Shown here piece by piece: positions 46,712-58,930 of a stretch of DNA of 64,000 nucleotides. The notes under the pieces are model-generated. The model ran no database searches, had not been told where the DNA came from, and worked only from the letters and a program-made list of their open reading frames with translations. The translations under genes and the position numbers were made by a program. Origin of the DNA: Paguma larvata. Lineage: Eukaryota > Chordata > Mammalia > Carnivora > Viverridae. The stretch lies in NCBI GenBank assembly GCA_030068075.1, contig CM057829.1, positions 88,713,889 through 88,777,888 on the forward strand. The letters run 5' to 3'. Positions within the stretch are counted from its first letter, which is position 1, and each line of letters begins with the position of its first letter.

Positions 46712-47270
46712 CCAATAATTTCCTATTGCTGCCATGACAAATTACCACAACTTGGTGGCTCAAAATAACAGAAATTTATTAATTCATAATTCTGGAGATC
46801 GGAAGTCTAAAATGGCTTGACAAAGCTGTGCTCATTCTAGAGGCTTCAGGAGGGTATTCACACCTTTGCCTTTATTACAGGCTTCCTGTATTCCTGGGCG
46901 TGTGGCCCCTCTTCCATCTTCAACATGCACCACTGCAACTTCTGCTTCAGTCTTTACGTTACCTTGTCTTTCATCTTCCTGACTCTCTCTTAGAAGGACC
47001 CTTGTGTTTATACTGGGCCCGCTCAGCTAATCCAGGACAATCTCCTCATTTCAAGGTCCTTCATTTGATAACATATTTTTATATTTGATATTTGACATAT
47101 TTGATAACATATAACATATTTGATATTGACACATTTGATAACATATAAATTTGATAATTTTTTCCTGATGGAAAAAAATTGTCCCTTTTGCCATGGAAGG
47201 TAAGGTATTCACAGGTTTCAGGGACAACAACATAGACATCTTTCGGGGGCCGTTTATTCGGCCTGCCAGA
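46712..47270 (-). mobile_element. MLT1-like LTR remnant, antisense, with internal repeat
   Basis: The plus-strand words TTGCTGCCATGACAAATTACC, GGTGGCTCAAAATAACAG and TCTGGAGATCGGAAGTC, then GGGACAACAACATAGACATC and GGGGGCCGTTTATTCGGCC, are the reverse of an ERVL-MaLR LTR. A tandem array lies inside at 47064-47155. Confidence 0.65.
47064..47155 (+). repeat. Degenerate TTTGATAACATAT tandem repeat
   Basis: At least six variants of TTTGATA(ACAT) occur in about 90 bp inside the LTR remnant. Confidence 0.85.
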
Positions 47271-48557
47271 TCCAATACCACCAACAGCAGGGTCTGTTCC
47301 TAGACCTGGCATGGGGATTTGGAAATGGCTCTTCTCTGTCCTGGAGGCCTGTTCCCCCATAATTCTTCCTTCGAAAAATCTACATTTGAAACTAAACCTC
47401 AAACTGGATTACAAAACGAGTCTCCTGGCGGTGAGTATAGCTCCACTGTTACATTAACCCGTACCCCTTCCATTCCCTTAATGGCCTACAGCCCTGGAGT
47501 ATAAAAGGTGTGATGCCGACCAGGTTCAGGACAGGAGCCACAGGTCCCCTCACCACCACCACCATGGTGGGGATTGAGAAGCCAGAGGGCAGTATGAGTA
47601 TCTGGATGGAAAACAAGAGGTAAAGGTATAACCAGGTAAATTTTCCACCAGTGCTGCCCTGGGCTTGGTCTTCTGGAAGTATGCACAACCAGTAGAAAGC
47701 AAGCCATCCGATATATTCCACTCCGTGGCTCAAGATGCTTTTCGCAAAACTCAGAAAACCACATACCACATATGTTATTGTTTTTCATGATAGTAGGAAA
47801 CTCACTTTTTTAAGTTAAGTACACTTATTTTAAAGAAACCTATGCATTTTCAAAGAAAATATGTATTTAAAGAAATCTCTGTGTAGCATTATAAAACGAA
47901 AAAGCAGTACCATAAACAGAAAGTATCCATAAAACTAAATACAGCTAAAAATGTTTAATGTCAGTGAGTTCTAGCTAGATGCCATAATCTGTCAAGGCTC
48001 TGAGCAGAAGGCCCAATCTTTGTTATATTAAAAAGGATCATTAGCAAGGTTAGAGTCACCATAAAGTCATGCTAGTACAGGACTGAAACTTTCCCTTTAA
48101 TATAATGTAACTGAAAAAAAAAATCGAAGAGGGAAAAAGTTTCTCTTACTATGATTCAGTTTTATGTAATGCAATGTTGGGGTACAAACATCATCTCTTG
48201 CACCACCAGCAGTAAGACACCCACACTTTGGGAAATGCTGGTTGTAGGTATACAGCTGCCAAAGCAATCTCTCTCTCAGGGAACACAGGGAGGGAAGGGG
48301 GTTCTACTGTGCTTGGGTCTTATTGACCACATCTCAGTCATTGCACACAAACAACAGAACAGCACTAATAAAGGAACTTGCTTTGGGTTACATAGTTACC
48401 AAGCAGCCTAAAGAAGGCTTAACCCCAGGCAATCTGACCCCAAAGCCGTAGCTTATTCCATGGTCTAGAGAAGATCCAAAAAAAAGAAATAACTGCTTTA
48501 GGCTTTGGGCTAGAATGGACACAGTCAGCTAGTTCCCTTTATATGTGCACGTACGTG

Positions 48558-48598
<41 letters not shown>

Positions 48599-48667
48599 AC
48601 AGAGGCTTTAGAACCCAAGGAATATTTAAGCTCTATTCCAAGTTTTCTTACCTTCTAAACAAGTGAG
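47271..48667. other. Unassigned sequence with a (CA)n tract
   Basis: A CA microsatellite lies at 48560-48600 (about 16 units, then CTCACACAC). The 47270-47770 part has overlapping open frames on the minus strand, up to 106 codons, none recognisable. Confidence 0.4.
48560..48600 (+). repeat. (AC)n microsatellite
   Basis: About 16 AC units plus an interrupted continuation. Confidence 0.95.
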
Positions 48668-48782
48668 AGTGTCAAACTTAGCTGCCCACTGGAGTAGTTT
48701 TAAGAACTACTGAGGTGCGGCCTGGGCGTCCCCAGGTCACCTAATGATTCCGACTTGCAGTTGAGGCTGAGAGGCATTAGTC
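48668..48782 (+). mobile_element. MER5A-like hAT element, partial
   Basis: GAGGTGCGGCCTGGGCGTC and CCCAGGTCACCTAATGATTCC match the second half of a MER5-type element on the plus strand. The ends are eroded. Confidence 0.6.
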
Positions 48783-48784
48783 TG

Positions 48785-49206
48785 TAGAGGCCATGGAGAT
48801 CCATGGGAGGGAAACAGGCTTTGTGGTCCAACAAACCTAGCTCAAACCCTGGTCGCTGTGCTCAACAGAGAAATGACCTTAAGCCATTGATTCTTAAAGC
48901 GTAGGTGGTCTGGTATCCCCTGTGAACGTGTTAGGAATGCAAACTCTCAGACTCCACCCCAGACCTACTCAATCAGAAACTTCTGGAGTTAGGGCTCAGC
49001 CATCTGAGCTTTAACAAGCTCTCCAGGTGATTCAGATGTGCTGAAGTTTGAGAACACCTGGTGTAGGGAGGTTTTCTTTTTGGGCCTCAGTCTCCCCTTT
49101 ACGAAGTGGAGATAATATCCTCTTTTGCTGTGTTGCTGTTTGAGTTCTACAAGATAATGTGAAAGGATCAAAGTTCCTGGAATACAGTAGGTGATCAATA
49201 AATGCA
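48785..49206 (+). mobile_element. MIR SINE split by a MER5-type element
   Basis: MIR text at about 48790-48887 (CTTTGTGGTCCAACAAACCTAG, CTCAAACCCTGGTCGCTGTG) resumes at 49063-49206 (TTGGGCCTCAGTCTCCCC, GTGGAGATAATATCC, then GTGATCAATAAATGC), all in the plus orientation. Confidence 0.8.
48888..49063 (+). mobile_element. MER5-type hAT (Charlie) non-autonomous element
   Basis: TTAGGAATGCAAACTCTCAGAC, CCCCAGACCTACTCAATCAG, TTAACAAGCTCTCCAGGTG and the right end TTTGAGAACACCTG are the ordered landmarks of MER5A/B. It is inserted between two halves of a MIR. Confidence 0.85.
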
Positions 49207-49293
49207 ATAAATGTCTTTTATTCAAAGAATAATAGTTTTGAAGGGACAATCCAAATAATATGGATGGCCCTGGACCCCATCCTCTGGTGTGTT

Positions 49294-49334
49294 GGATTTT
49301 TTTTAATGTTTATTCATTGTGTGTGTGTGTGTGT

Positions 49335-49376
<42 letters not shown>

Positions 49377-49554
49377 GAGAGAGAAAATGAGTGGGGGAAG
49401 GGCAAAGAGAGAGGGGACAGAAACCTAGGCGGTTTCTAAGCTAGAGACAGCAGAGAGCCCAATGTGGGGCTTGAACTCATGAACCATAAGATCACGACCA
49501 GAGCCAACCTCAGCTGCTCAACCAACTGAGCCGCCCAGATGCCCGGATTTTTTT
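49294..49554 (-). mobile_element. tRNA-Lys SINE, minus strand, with TG/AG microsatellite
   Basis: The body at 49304-49544 has head end GAGCCGCCCAGATGCCC. The duplication GGATTTTTTT lies at 49294-49303 and 49545-49554. The normal TTTATTTTTGAGAGAGA region has expanded to (TG)n(AG)n at 49317-49385. Confidence 0.94.
49317..49385 (+). repeat. (TG)n(AG)n compound microsatellite
   Basis: About 9 TG units followed by about 23 AG units with a GGG interruption, grown inside the SINE. Confidence 0.95.
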
Positions 49555-50164
49555 AAGCATAATTTTCATTTGGGATCTTCAGAAATTACATGGGACAAGT
49601 GGGGAGGGGGAAAGAGACAATGTTGTGCAGTAAAAGATCCTAAAAATCCCCTCTCCCCGTCTCTGCCATTCTCCAGGGACTCCATACAGGAAGCCATCTG
49701 CTCCCCACAAACCCTCTGCTTCCATCCCCGCTGCCGTACATTCACATGCCCTGAAACACTCCACTTTCCCTTTTTACTCCTCTCCACCCGACCTGCCTTT
49801 TATCCTTACAGACTTGGCTCTCTTTCTAGTGAGCACAAGATTCGGTCCTTTTCTATTCCTGCTTAAATGAAGAATTTCCATACAAAGGAACTAATATGTC
49901 ATTTACTCTGAGCTATTGAGATAAGCGACATGCTGATAGATTTGAATACGCTGAGATGATGGAAGTATTCATGCTGTCCAGGTATCCCTACAGAACACAC
50001 ATCTTCCAAAACTTAAGCACAAGTTCCCAAAAGCATGGACACAAATTTCCCGAAGTCTGATATTTCCTCTTTTACAATGTTGCTAAATCTGACTTTGAAC
50101 ACTGATCTAATAATTCGTTAGCTATGTATAGAATGAGTTCACACTTTCTAACCATATTTCACGA
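49555..50164. other. Unassigned sequence
   Basis: A 98-codon open frame at 49570-49866 (plus) overlaps 73- and 61-codon frames on the minus strand. There is no recognisable product, and I do not call a gene. Confidence 0.4.
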
Positions 50165-50412
50165 GAATAACTGATTGGTGGGGTGCCTGGGTGGCTCAGT
50201 CAGTATGTGTCCAACTTTAGCTCAGGTCATGACCTCATGGTTCATGAGTTCAAGCCCCCATTGGGCTCTGTGCTGACAACTCAGAACGTCTGCTTCAGAT
50301 TCTGTGCCTCCCTTTCTCTCTGCCCCTCCCCTGCTTGCACTCTATCTTTCTCTCTCTCTCTCAAAAATAAATAATAAACATTTAAAAAAATTTGTAAAGA
50401 ATGACTGATTGG
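50165..50412 (+). mobile_element. tRNA-Lys SINE
   Basis: The body at about 50179-50398 starts GGGGTGCCTGGGTGGCTCAG. The duplication GAATAACTGATTGG/GAATGACTGATTGG (one mismatch) lies at 50165-50178 and 50399-50412. Confidence 0.95.
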
Positions 50413-51472
50413 AGCCTTATACCAATTCTATAGGGCTAGAAAAGTGTGTATTATTATCTCAGCTCCATATGAGGCATTCTTTGCTCTCATAGAGCCATGA
50501 CCATGACAAGCAGATTGTCCGATTCCTCCGCAAATTGCAGCGACAAGTATTGAAAGATCATATGGGCACAGTTATAACGAGACTACATTCAAGAACATAC
50601 ATATTAATCTAAGATGTATATTACATCATCTATAACAAGTAGGCATATAGCATATTATGCATCTACAGAGGTTTATACTTTAGGACACACTTTCATATCT
50701 GCTCCTCCATGGTGGGGGCCATCTTGCTTGCTTTGTCCCCTATGCCCCTGCCGTCCTGGCTGGCCCTGCTCAGATCAGGTAGATAGATACCTGGCAGAAA
50801 GAACAATCTCTGCAGCCATGCACCACGCTGGATGGCACCTCGCTGAATCACTGTGGCCCCAGGAGACATATTATGAGAGGAGTTCTTGGTGAAGCAGAAA
50901 GGGAGAACAAATGGAAAAGTAAAGAAGAAAGGCCAAGCCACAGGAAGTTCAAGTGATAGAGTTTCTATCTTGTCCCAGACAATGTCCCAGTCCTCACGGA
51001 GGTCTGGCTCTTTCATTCTGACACAGCTTCCCAGCTATAGACTCTCCCGGGTCAGCTCCACCACCGAAGATCCCAGAACATTTTATTGTCCTTTACAGCT
51101 TGAAAGAGTCAACACACTGGTTTTATGAAGTCAAACGGTATTAAACTTACTCCAGATTAATCAGAAAAATTCAATCTTTTCTTTTATAATTGAGAAAGAG
51201 ATGGTAAAAATAATAAATATCAAGTGTTTCAGTATTGGAAGGAAATAGTTTTATTTTCCTGAACAAAAATTCTGTTTTCAACTAGAGAAGGAGAGAAAAC
51301 CTTTAGAGAGAAAGTGCTTCAGCCTCCCTTCTCTTCCCCACCCTAATTCAAGTATCTGTGCAACAAACAGAGCAAACAACACAGTGTTGGCCAGAAATGG
51401 ACCACGTACACAAGGTCTGTGCAATTTCACAGATCAGTCAGTTCTATTTAGGCCACTTTTGATTTTCATTTT
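50413..51472. other. Unassigned sequence
   Basis: The 50690-51120 part has a 107-codon open frame on the minus strand (51016 down to 50693) and looks GC-richer than its surroundings. It could be a piece of an old retrocopy, but no protein is recognised. Confidence 0.35.
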
Positions 51473-51715
51473 AAACCTATCACATTTCGGGACACCTGGG
51501 TGCCTCAGTTGGTTAAGCATCCGACTTTGGCTCAAGTTATAGTCTCACAGTTAATGAGTTCAAGCCCCGTGTTGGGCTCTGTATTGATGGCTCAGAGCCT
51601 GGAGCCTGCTTCAGATTCTGTGTCTCCCTCTCTCTCTGCCCTTTCCCGTCTTGTGCTCTGTCTCTCTGTCTCTCTCAAAAATAAACAAACATTAAAAAAA
51701 AACCTATCACATTTC
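51473..51715 (+). mobile_element. tRNA-Lys SINE with 16-bp duplication
   Basis: The body at 51489-51699 (GGGACACCTGGGTGCCTCAG .. AAAAATAAACAAACATTAAAA) is flanked by the perfect duplication AAACCTATCACATTTC at 51473-51488 and 51700-51715. Confidence 0.97.
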
Positions 51716-52794
51716 ATTTGTTTTACCATTATTTCTTTATCATATCACAATGCTGCTAAACTTGCTGAGTCTAAACAGAGCCTGTAGCATATAAGGATCG
51801 GGGGGCCAGACACTAGGTTCAAGTAGACCTGGCAAGTCTGGCATGATATCCGGTGGCCTCCAGGCTCAGTGTTAATTTTCCAACACATCTCACTCTCTGA
51901 GCGAGTCAGCTCCTACTTTGTGAAACCATCGTTTATGTTAAAGTCACCCTCCATACTTCGCTGCCCCTGCAGGGAAATCTATAAATAAACAAATAAGTAG
52001 GGAATAGACCGTCTTGTGCATGGTTTTCCTCTGTTCCAGCGCGTTGCACGTGTATTTGGAGTATGTGAATTATGAATCAGGAAGCAATGGTTCTTGTTTA
52101 AAAGGAAGAGAAACATCACTCTTTATCCGTGCCAGTTTCTAAGAGGTTATTAATCGATAAATGTTGCTGACACTTAGCATTCTGCCTGACCCCATAGCAG
52201 CAGGCAAAGTATCTCCTTCTCCCGGACCCATAATCACACCTGGGTGTAGGAAGCTCCTGCGTGCCATTAGTAGCAAACACAGTGTCTGTTTAAAAGATGA
52301 TAAGTCAGTTATTCCAAGATAGGAAGTTCTCCCTTCCCCTCAACACCTGCATAAAAGTGCCAGGGGTATTTAAAACAAGTGGCTCGGTATTTATTTCCAA
52401 ATACCAACAGTATTACTGCCGCAGCTAGATAAATACCACGTGACATGAAGGATAACAAACATTCTGCCGTGGCCTTCGATAGATCTGAGTTTACAGAGAT
52501 TAAGGCAGACAACACTGAGAAACTCAGGTAAGAAAGAACTTCAGACGCTTCAGATGTGACTTCCTCCCAACAGTGGGAAAAGCAGTGGGAAATTTAAAAA
52601 AAAAAAAAAAAGGCAAATGTCAAAAGCTTTCTCAAAATAACTTGGAGAAAATACTAGTATAGCTACGAGTGTTTAAACACCTCTGGAAGTGGATTTCGAC
52701 TCAGACAATGAGAAGTGGATTTTGGAACTGGGCCACCGAGACCAGTCTTCAAAAGGACATGACATTGGCGGGACCAGGCGTCAGGTAGTAAGAA
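51716..52794. other. Repeat-poor unassigned sequence
   Basis: No transposon is recognised. 52000-52520 is GC-balanced and may be conserved non-coding DNA, but that is an impression only. A poly(A) run lies at 52595-52611. Confidence 0.35.
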
Positions 52795-52908
52795 GATCGC
52801 AGGGCACAGAGGAGGGCACTTGTTGGGCTGAGCACTGGGTGTTGTATGGAAACCAAATTGACAATAAACTATTCAAAAAAAAAAAAAAAAAAAAAAAAGA
52901 TTGCAGGG
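52795..52908 (+). mobile_element. Very short 5'-truncated L1 3' end
   Basis: 52805-52898 matches the L1 3' UTR end (GGGCACTTGTTGGGCTGAGC, ACTGGGTGTTGTATGG, ACAATAAACTATTC; compare 44353-44412), followed by about 24 A. The duplication GATCGCAGGG/GATTGCAGGG (one mismatch) lies at 52795-52804 and 52899-52908. Only about 70 bp of L1 body was copied. Confidence 0.93.
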
Positions 52909-53977
52909 ACCTTGCTAGCTAAGAGGATCTCCCTTATTTACTGTTAAGTAAAGTTCCTCCATCCCAGCTTTATTTGGGGCTTATAGTTTGTCTCTCATTA
53001 ATAGGTCTATGCCTCTGAGGAAAACATTATTTACCCTTTGGTGAAAATTACATTGTTATTTCCCCAGGATATCTTTCAAATGGAATGTGGCAGAAAAAGA
53101 GGACCAGAAGACCTTGACAGCTACTATTTAAGCAGAAACATGTCTATTTTTACATTGGAATCCCCAAAATAGCCATCATAGTTAAACTGTGGAAGCTTGT
53201 TTTTACCAACATTTCCATTCTTACTGATGTACATTCACAATTTCTGTTACCACCAGGAATGTGTAATACTTAATGGAATGCAAATGAATAATGAAATGAA
53301 AAAACTACGAATCTATTTTCTGGGGCTCTAAGGTGGCACCATACTTGTTAAAGATGGGAAAATCCAAGGTTGGGAGTCAGGCCCTCATTCCAGTTCTGGT
53401 TTTGCCTCAAAATGAGCACAGGCAAGATTTTTTATATCCCTGGGGCAGAACGCTCTCCTCCGTATAAAAAATAAATAAATACATACGTAAGACTATATGT
53501 CTTTCTGCTTTACCTATCTCCCAGGATGCTGGGAGAATAAAAATTAACACAGAGTCCCAAACTTTGAAAAGTTAAAAATACTATCCACCTGCAAAATGAC
53601 TCTTATTAGAGCCTGAAAACCATAACTTGGAGCGCACGCTCTTCTAGAAGGCACTGCTCGGCTTTTGTGTTCCCTGTTGCCAGAAGACAAAGATAACATA
53701 GCTGTATTTCTAAGAATTTTCATCTACTCTTACAAGAAAACTGACACAGAACAACATTTTTATACAGTTAGAGATGGCTCTCTTTTTGAATCTGTATGAC
53801 CAGGAAATCTAAAATATTAATTTGGTCCAAAATCTTGCAGTGTTTTAATTTACATCAAAAATCTACACAGAGCAGGACTTTCATTCTTTCGGGAATGAAA
53901 CTCAGAGATGATATAGGAGGCATTCAATAAGTATTTGTTGCAAATTATTTGGACCAAAATAGGAATGAAAAGGGGTT
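52909..53977. other. Unassigned AT-rich sequence
   Basis: No recognised feature. Confidence 0.4.
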
Positions 53978-54203
53978 AAGAGATATTGTGAGGGGCGTCT
54001 GGGTACCTCAGTGGTTAAGCATCCGACTCTTGATTTCGTCTCAGGTTATGATCTCACAGTTGGAGAGTTCGAGCCCCATGTCCAGCTCTGTGCTGACAGT
54101 GCAGGACTTGCTTGGGATCCTCAATCTCTCTGTCTGCCCCTTCCCCACTCATTCTCTCTCTCTCAAAAAATAAATCTCATTTTAAAAAAGAGAGAGATTG
54201 TGA
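53978..54203 (+). mobile_element. tRNA-Lys SINE
   Basis: The body at 53992-54190 starts GGGGCGTCTGGGTACCTCAG and ends AAAAAATAAATCTCATTTTAA. Its short GTGCAGGACTTGC middle marks an older subtype. The flanks AGATATTGTGA/AGAGATTGTGA agree with one mismatch. Confidence 0.93.
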
Positions 54204-54794
54204 ATTAGTAATATTCTTCATTGCAGACTACTTTTTTAAAAAGGAGTTTATTATTTTCAAATATGACAGTAACTCAGATTGGGCTAACAAAATTAACTGT
54301 TAACTGTCATCAAAATTAAACAGATATTACACACAATTAGGAACTCTATTTTTACATGTATATAAATGCTTTTAAAATAGTCAAAAAATATTTTTTCTCA
54401 ACTACTTTACTCATCCACCATTTTGTCCACACTGTTAGTTTGTATGTTCTTATAATTGATAGAGTAAAAAAAAAAACTCAACTATTTCTACCTAAGGAAG
54501 CAAAATTTCTATATGGGTAGAGATGAAACCAAATCCGTACATACGTCCTGTTGGGTTTCTGTGTCTCTTCTAGTCTCTGCTCTTGGATTGCATTCAAGTC
54601 ACATTTAGAACTTCCTTCTTAGTTATGTTTATGATGAATGTGAAGCTCTCTGGACATAAGTGTCTAGACACTCAGTGCTCCCATCAGAAAACTTCCTTAC
54701 CATCCAAAGTATAAACATCAACATTCTCACTTAGAAAATAGAAGAGGATGAGTGAGGAATGCAATCAAAAATAACTTAAAGGCTTCAGGAATTT
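54204..54794. other. Unassigned AT-rich sequence
   Basis: No recognised feature. Confidence 0.4.
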
Positions 54795-55050
54795 TTAAAT
54801 GTTTAATAGCTTATTTTTTGATGTTTATTTACTTATTTTTGAGAGAGAGAGAGAAAGAGACAGAGCACAAGCAAGGGAGGGGCAGAGAGAGAGGGAGACG
54901 CAGAATCCGAAGTGGGCTCCAGGCTCCGACCTGCCAGCACAGAGCCAGATGCCGGGCTGAAACCCACGAAGTGCAAGATTATGACCAGAGCCGAAGTAGG
55001 ATACTCAACTGACTGAGCCACCCAGGTGCTCCTTAAATGTTTAATAGTTT
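54795..55050 (-). mobile_element. tRNA-Lys SINE, minus strand, 18-bp duplication
   Basis: The body at 54813-55032 ends at GAGCCACCCAGGTGCTCC. The duplication TTAAATGTTTAATAGCTT/..GTTT (one mismatch) lies at 54795-54812 and 55033-55050. Confidence 0.96.
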
Positions 55051-58000
55051 TAACCATTATATTCACAGAGATCTATAAATCGTATCAACACCAAAGGAGA
55101 TCCTGCCCTATAACATTATTATCTTTATTATTAATAAACTTTTGTTTGTTGGAACTGTTTCATTGTAAAACTAATTGAGACAGCAGGACGTCTGCGATTT
55201 TAACAGAAATTGTTTTGCCGCTGGAAGCTTCTGCCAGGATGTCACCTACACCTAACCCACAAGTACATTTTGTTACCAAAGGAAGAACAGGTATCATGTT
55301 TGGACTCCTCTCCCCCTGGAGCCTAAAGAAGGAGGAAAGACTTCCACTGACTTAGAAGTTTGAAAGCAAGTGAAAAAAGCTTTTCACTCCCCCAAAGCAT
55401 TCTTCTTGTTTAGAACACGAAGCAATTTAAATTCACTCCCCCGAATATAAAATCAGATCATTTAAGAGAAGGGGGGAAACAATTTAAGGAAAAAAGACTG
55501 AAGGAAGCCATGTGCCATTAATTCAGTTATAAATTATTAGCCGAAAGCAGCCTCTCAGCATTTGTATTTGATGAACAAAAATTGATTGCTTCAAGGGCAT
55601 TTCAGTCCTTTTGATGTTCCCATCTTTTAGCCCGCCACAAATCTGAATCCTTAACAGAATGATTATAGCATTATAGTAATCCTGAGAGCCAATACGAAAG
55701 GATTTGCAAGAGCAACGGAGATCAATAGTTTGAAAAAAGAATGTCTTTTTGAATTGACAGCGCTGTCTCGCCTGATCGTGAACCTGAACAAAATAAGTGG
55801 GCCTGAGTACACAAGCCATTGCTCGGACCGAGCCGGGCTGCCGCGAGGAGCCGGGGCCCAGCGCGCTTGAATAGGCCTGAGCGCTGAATATTTCTAAAGG
55901 ATTAAACCCCAACTAATGGCAACCCAAAGATATTTTGCAAACAATCGGCCTCTCCCCAAAATAGTTAAGATAATACATTACGGGTCCCGGTTTTGTATTC
56001 AAAAGGCTGGGTTCAGCTACAGGTTCAACATTTGCTTTTGCACAGCGTTTGAGATTATGGGAAATTGGATTAGAGGTAACGTTGTCTTAATGGCTATCTC
56101 CTCTGGGCCACTTTGAAATCAAGGATCCGCCGCAGTATTTCAGGGTAGACTGGAGAGAACCCTGTCCTTAACACGTAACATATTAGAAAACCCAATGGGC
56201 CAGAATTGTTGAAAGACACAATCGCCTGCGTCTATGGGATTTCCAAGTTGTAACATCATTTGATACCTCAAAAGACAGAGAAAGGCAGCTGACTGTTCAA
56301 GACTCCTCGAACAATTCAAGGATTAGCATAAAATTATACATAAAGGAGGCTAAGTACAGCAGCGGCACTTGCTCACCACAGTAGGGGCATTGTTAGGAAA
56401 CGCAAATGGACTCAGTGAAAGTGTGAAGGCATCTTAACATTGTCTGAGGACCTGCATGTTTTAACATTGATGTATATATCTTCCAGTTCTTTGTTTCCTC
56501 AACAAGAGGCCGGCTTAGTCCACTGGAGAGAGGCGTCAGGAGATTTCAGATGGCACACATCTGGAGAACATCCCATGGAAAATTGTGAATGGCTAAGTAA
56601 TCTCTTTCAGTACCAAGACAAGGAGTGGTAATTTATGGTTTAACAGACGACGAAGCCTGACATTAATTCCGAATAACAAACTTTAAACCAAATGATTTGG
56701 AAGAGTAGAATATACAACGGCGATTAACAGAAGGAAGGCAATTATTCCAAATGACATGAGTTTCACATTGTCTCAAGGAGGGAAAAAAAAAAAAAAAAAC
56801 CTTTTCTCCATCAGAGCTTATGTTTTCGGCCCCTCGGCGGGACGGCCTCGCCGGCCCCGCGCTGCTGGGATGGCACTGAGCCTCACGTTGCCCGCGTCTC
56901 CTAGAGTAGCTCAAATTAAAAGCATGTTAAAGTCACAATCCCGGAGAGGTGTGCTGGGGCAGCTTACACATTTTATTTGGAGGCTGTGCATGATAACATG
57001 TGATCCTTAAAGTTAACCTTTTTTTGAAGCTGTTTAAAATGTTTTGTGGCTGTTCTAGTCTAAACGAATCAAAAGAAGGATAAGCAGGAACTGGCATAAA
57101 TAATAGCTGCCTTAAAAGGGGGCAGCAAAATTGATAGTTCTACAAATGGCAGCCACCTGTGCCAGGAAAACTCAAAGAATGAGAATAAGTATTTGAAGGG
57201 AAAGAATAATTGGAGATGTGACAGCAAAGAATAGAAATCACTCCCCAGAAGGTGTTTAAAAAGCTCTTCTCTCTCCTACTTAATCGCTGTTCCCCCAAGC
57301 CCATAAATTAAAATGCGGTGCATATGTTATATGCATTATAAGTATGAATACTTATGTTATCTAAAGCATCTTAACTTTGCCCAGCTTGTTTTCATACTGC
57401 CAGAGTCAATGCCATTAATGACCTAAGAACAACAAGATCTTCCAGGGAACTGTTCTGCATCACATGCTCTTACAGTTTTATTAAATTAGCATATTGATGG
57501 TTTGTTACTTAAGGTCCTCTTATTAATGCCTACGCAAAATCTCGAGTTCTCTAACGAATAAGGATTTATAATTCTTTCCTTTAGCAAAGGTATAACAGAT
57601 ATTTTACTAAATTGGAAAGAAATTGAAAAAAAAAAAAAAGTGAAGGGCTTCCTGGCAGTGTAGCTCCAGGAATTAAAACGGTGCCACTTGGGATAGCCAG
57701 TTTAGTTATAGCTTTGTTACATGAACACGAGGAGTCTATGGAAAAGAAATGTAGCTTCCTAATTGTTGAAAGGATGAAAACTATTTAATTCTAAATCTTC
57801 AGCAAATTAAGAGTTCAATTCGACCAATACGATAGGCATCAACAGGCCCTGTCCTAGAGATCTGAAGGTGAATGAGACATTTCGAGGATTTTGTAATATA
57901 GTAGGGGTAACCTACGTGTCCCCAAATGGGCCGTTAGTAGTATTGTTTCATTATCGCCAGTGTCACCTAAAAGCTGGTGCCAATAAAAAATATGTATTAT

Positions 58001-58620
58001 TCCAAAGGGATTTTGGCAGCATTCATAAACGAAAGAGCCATATGGAAGCAATGAGAGAGCGGGACAAGCCAAGCGACATCAGGCAACACTAGCCTTCCCC
58101 GAGGACTTCCCTCAGGACAATACACCAAGGATATGTCCCATGGAACACTCGTCCTGAAAAACATTCTCCACAGATAAAGGATTCCGTGGTCAACTTGTTC
58201 AGGAATGACTACAGCTCACCGCCAATTGGAGAATCACAACATGTACCATTGTATAAAGTTTTTAAAACGCTTCAATAAAGAAAAGAGCTGAACTGTGTTT
58301 AAATTCAGAATTTTACAAAATATTTGAAAATGGAACTTTTTATTCATTACACTCATCAACATCTGAAAACAAGAGTCCTAATTTTGGGAAATTCGGCGAT
58401 AGCCACCCTCCAGACTGGGTTCTGGGCTGACCAAAGTGAGGATCCTCTGCTCTGAGATTTGACTTTAGTTGATACCGGAAATGGTACACAGTTTCTTTCT
58501 TAAACATGAATTAGCACTCTTACAAATAGTCTTTACAGAATTGGAAGCACATCTCAGACACTGGGTTAGAAATAAATGAAGGTAATCAATCCTTGTTTCT
58601 TAAACTTTTAGCTCAATTTA
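55051..58620. other. Repeat-poor block with two CpG-rich patches
   Basis: I see no transposon in about 3.6 kb. The CpG-dense patches at 55821-55868 and 56826-56900 stand out from the AT-rich surroundings. Homeobox-like TAATTA/ATTA cores and GC-balanced stretches are common. No credible exon was found. Candidate regulatory DNA by inference. Confidence 0.4.
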
Positions 58621-58861
58621 AAATTAGACTAGGGGCACCTGGGTGGCTCAGTCGGTTAAGTGGCCGACTTCAGCTCGGGTCATGATCTCATGGTCTGTGG
58701 GTTCGAGCCCCGCATTGGGCTCTGTGCTGCCGGCTCAGAGCCTGGAGCCTGCTTCAGATTCTGTGTCTCCCTCTCTCTCTCTGCCCTTCCCCTGCTCACG
58801 CTCTGTCTCTATGTCTCTCAAAAATAAATAAATGTTAAAAAAATTTTTTTAAATTAGACTA
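58621..58861 (+). mobile_element. tRNA-Lys SINE, young type
   Basis: The body at 58632-58850 has an intact head (GGGGCACCTGGGTGGCTCAG, GGTTCGAGCCCCGC) and ends AAAAATAAATAAATGTTAAAA. The perfect duplication AAATTAGACTA lies at 58621-58631 and 58851-58861. Confidence 0.97.
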
Positions 58862-58930
58862 ATTCTAAATTTACATAACTAAACCAAATGAAATGTTCCA
58901 AGTGTTCCAAGTGTTTTAAAAAACCTGTTT

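Noticed and set aside
50693..51016. A 107-codon minus-strand frame in GC-richer sequence, considered as a processed pseudogene.
   Set aside because: I could not match it to a known protein, and no poly(A) or duplication was found.
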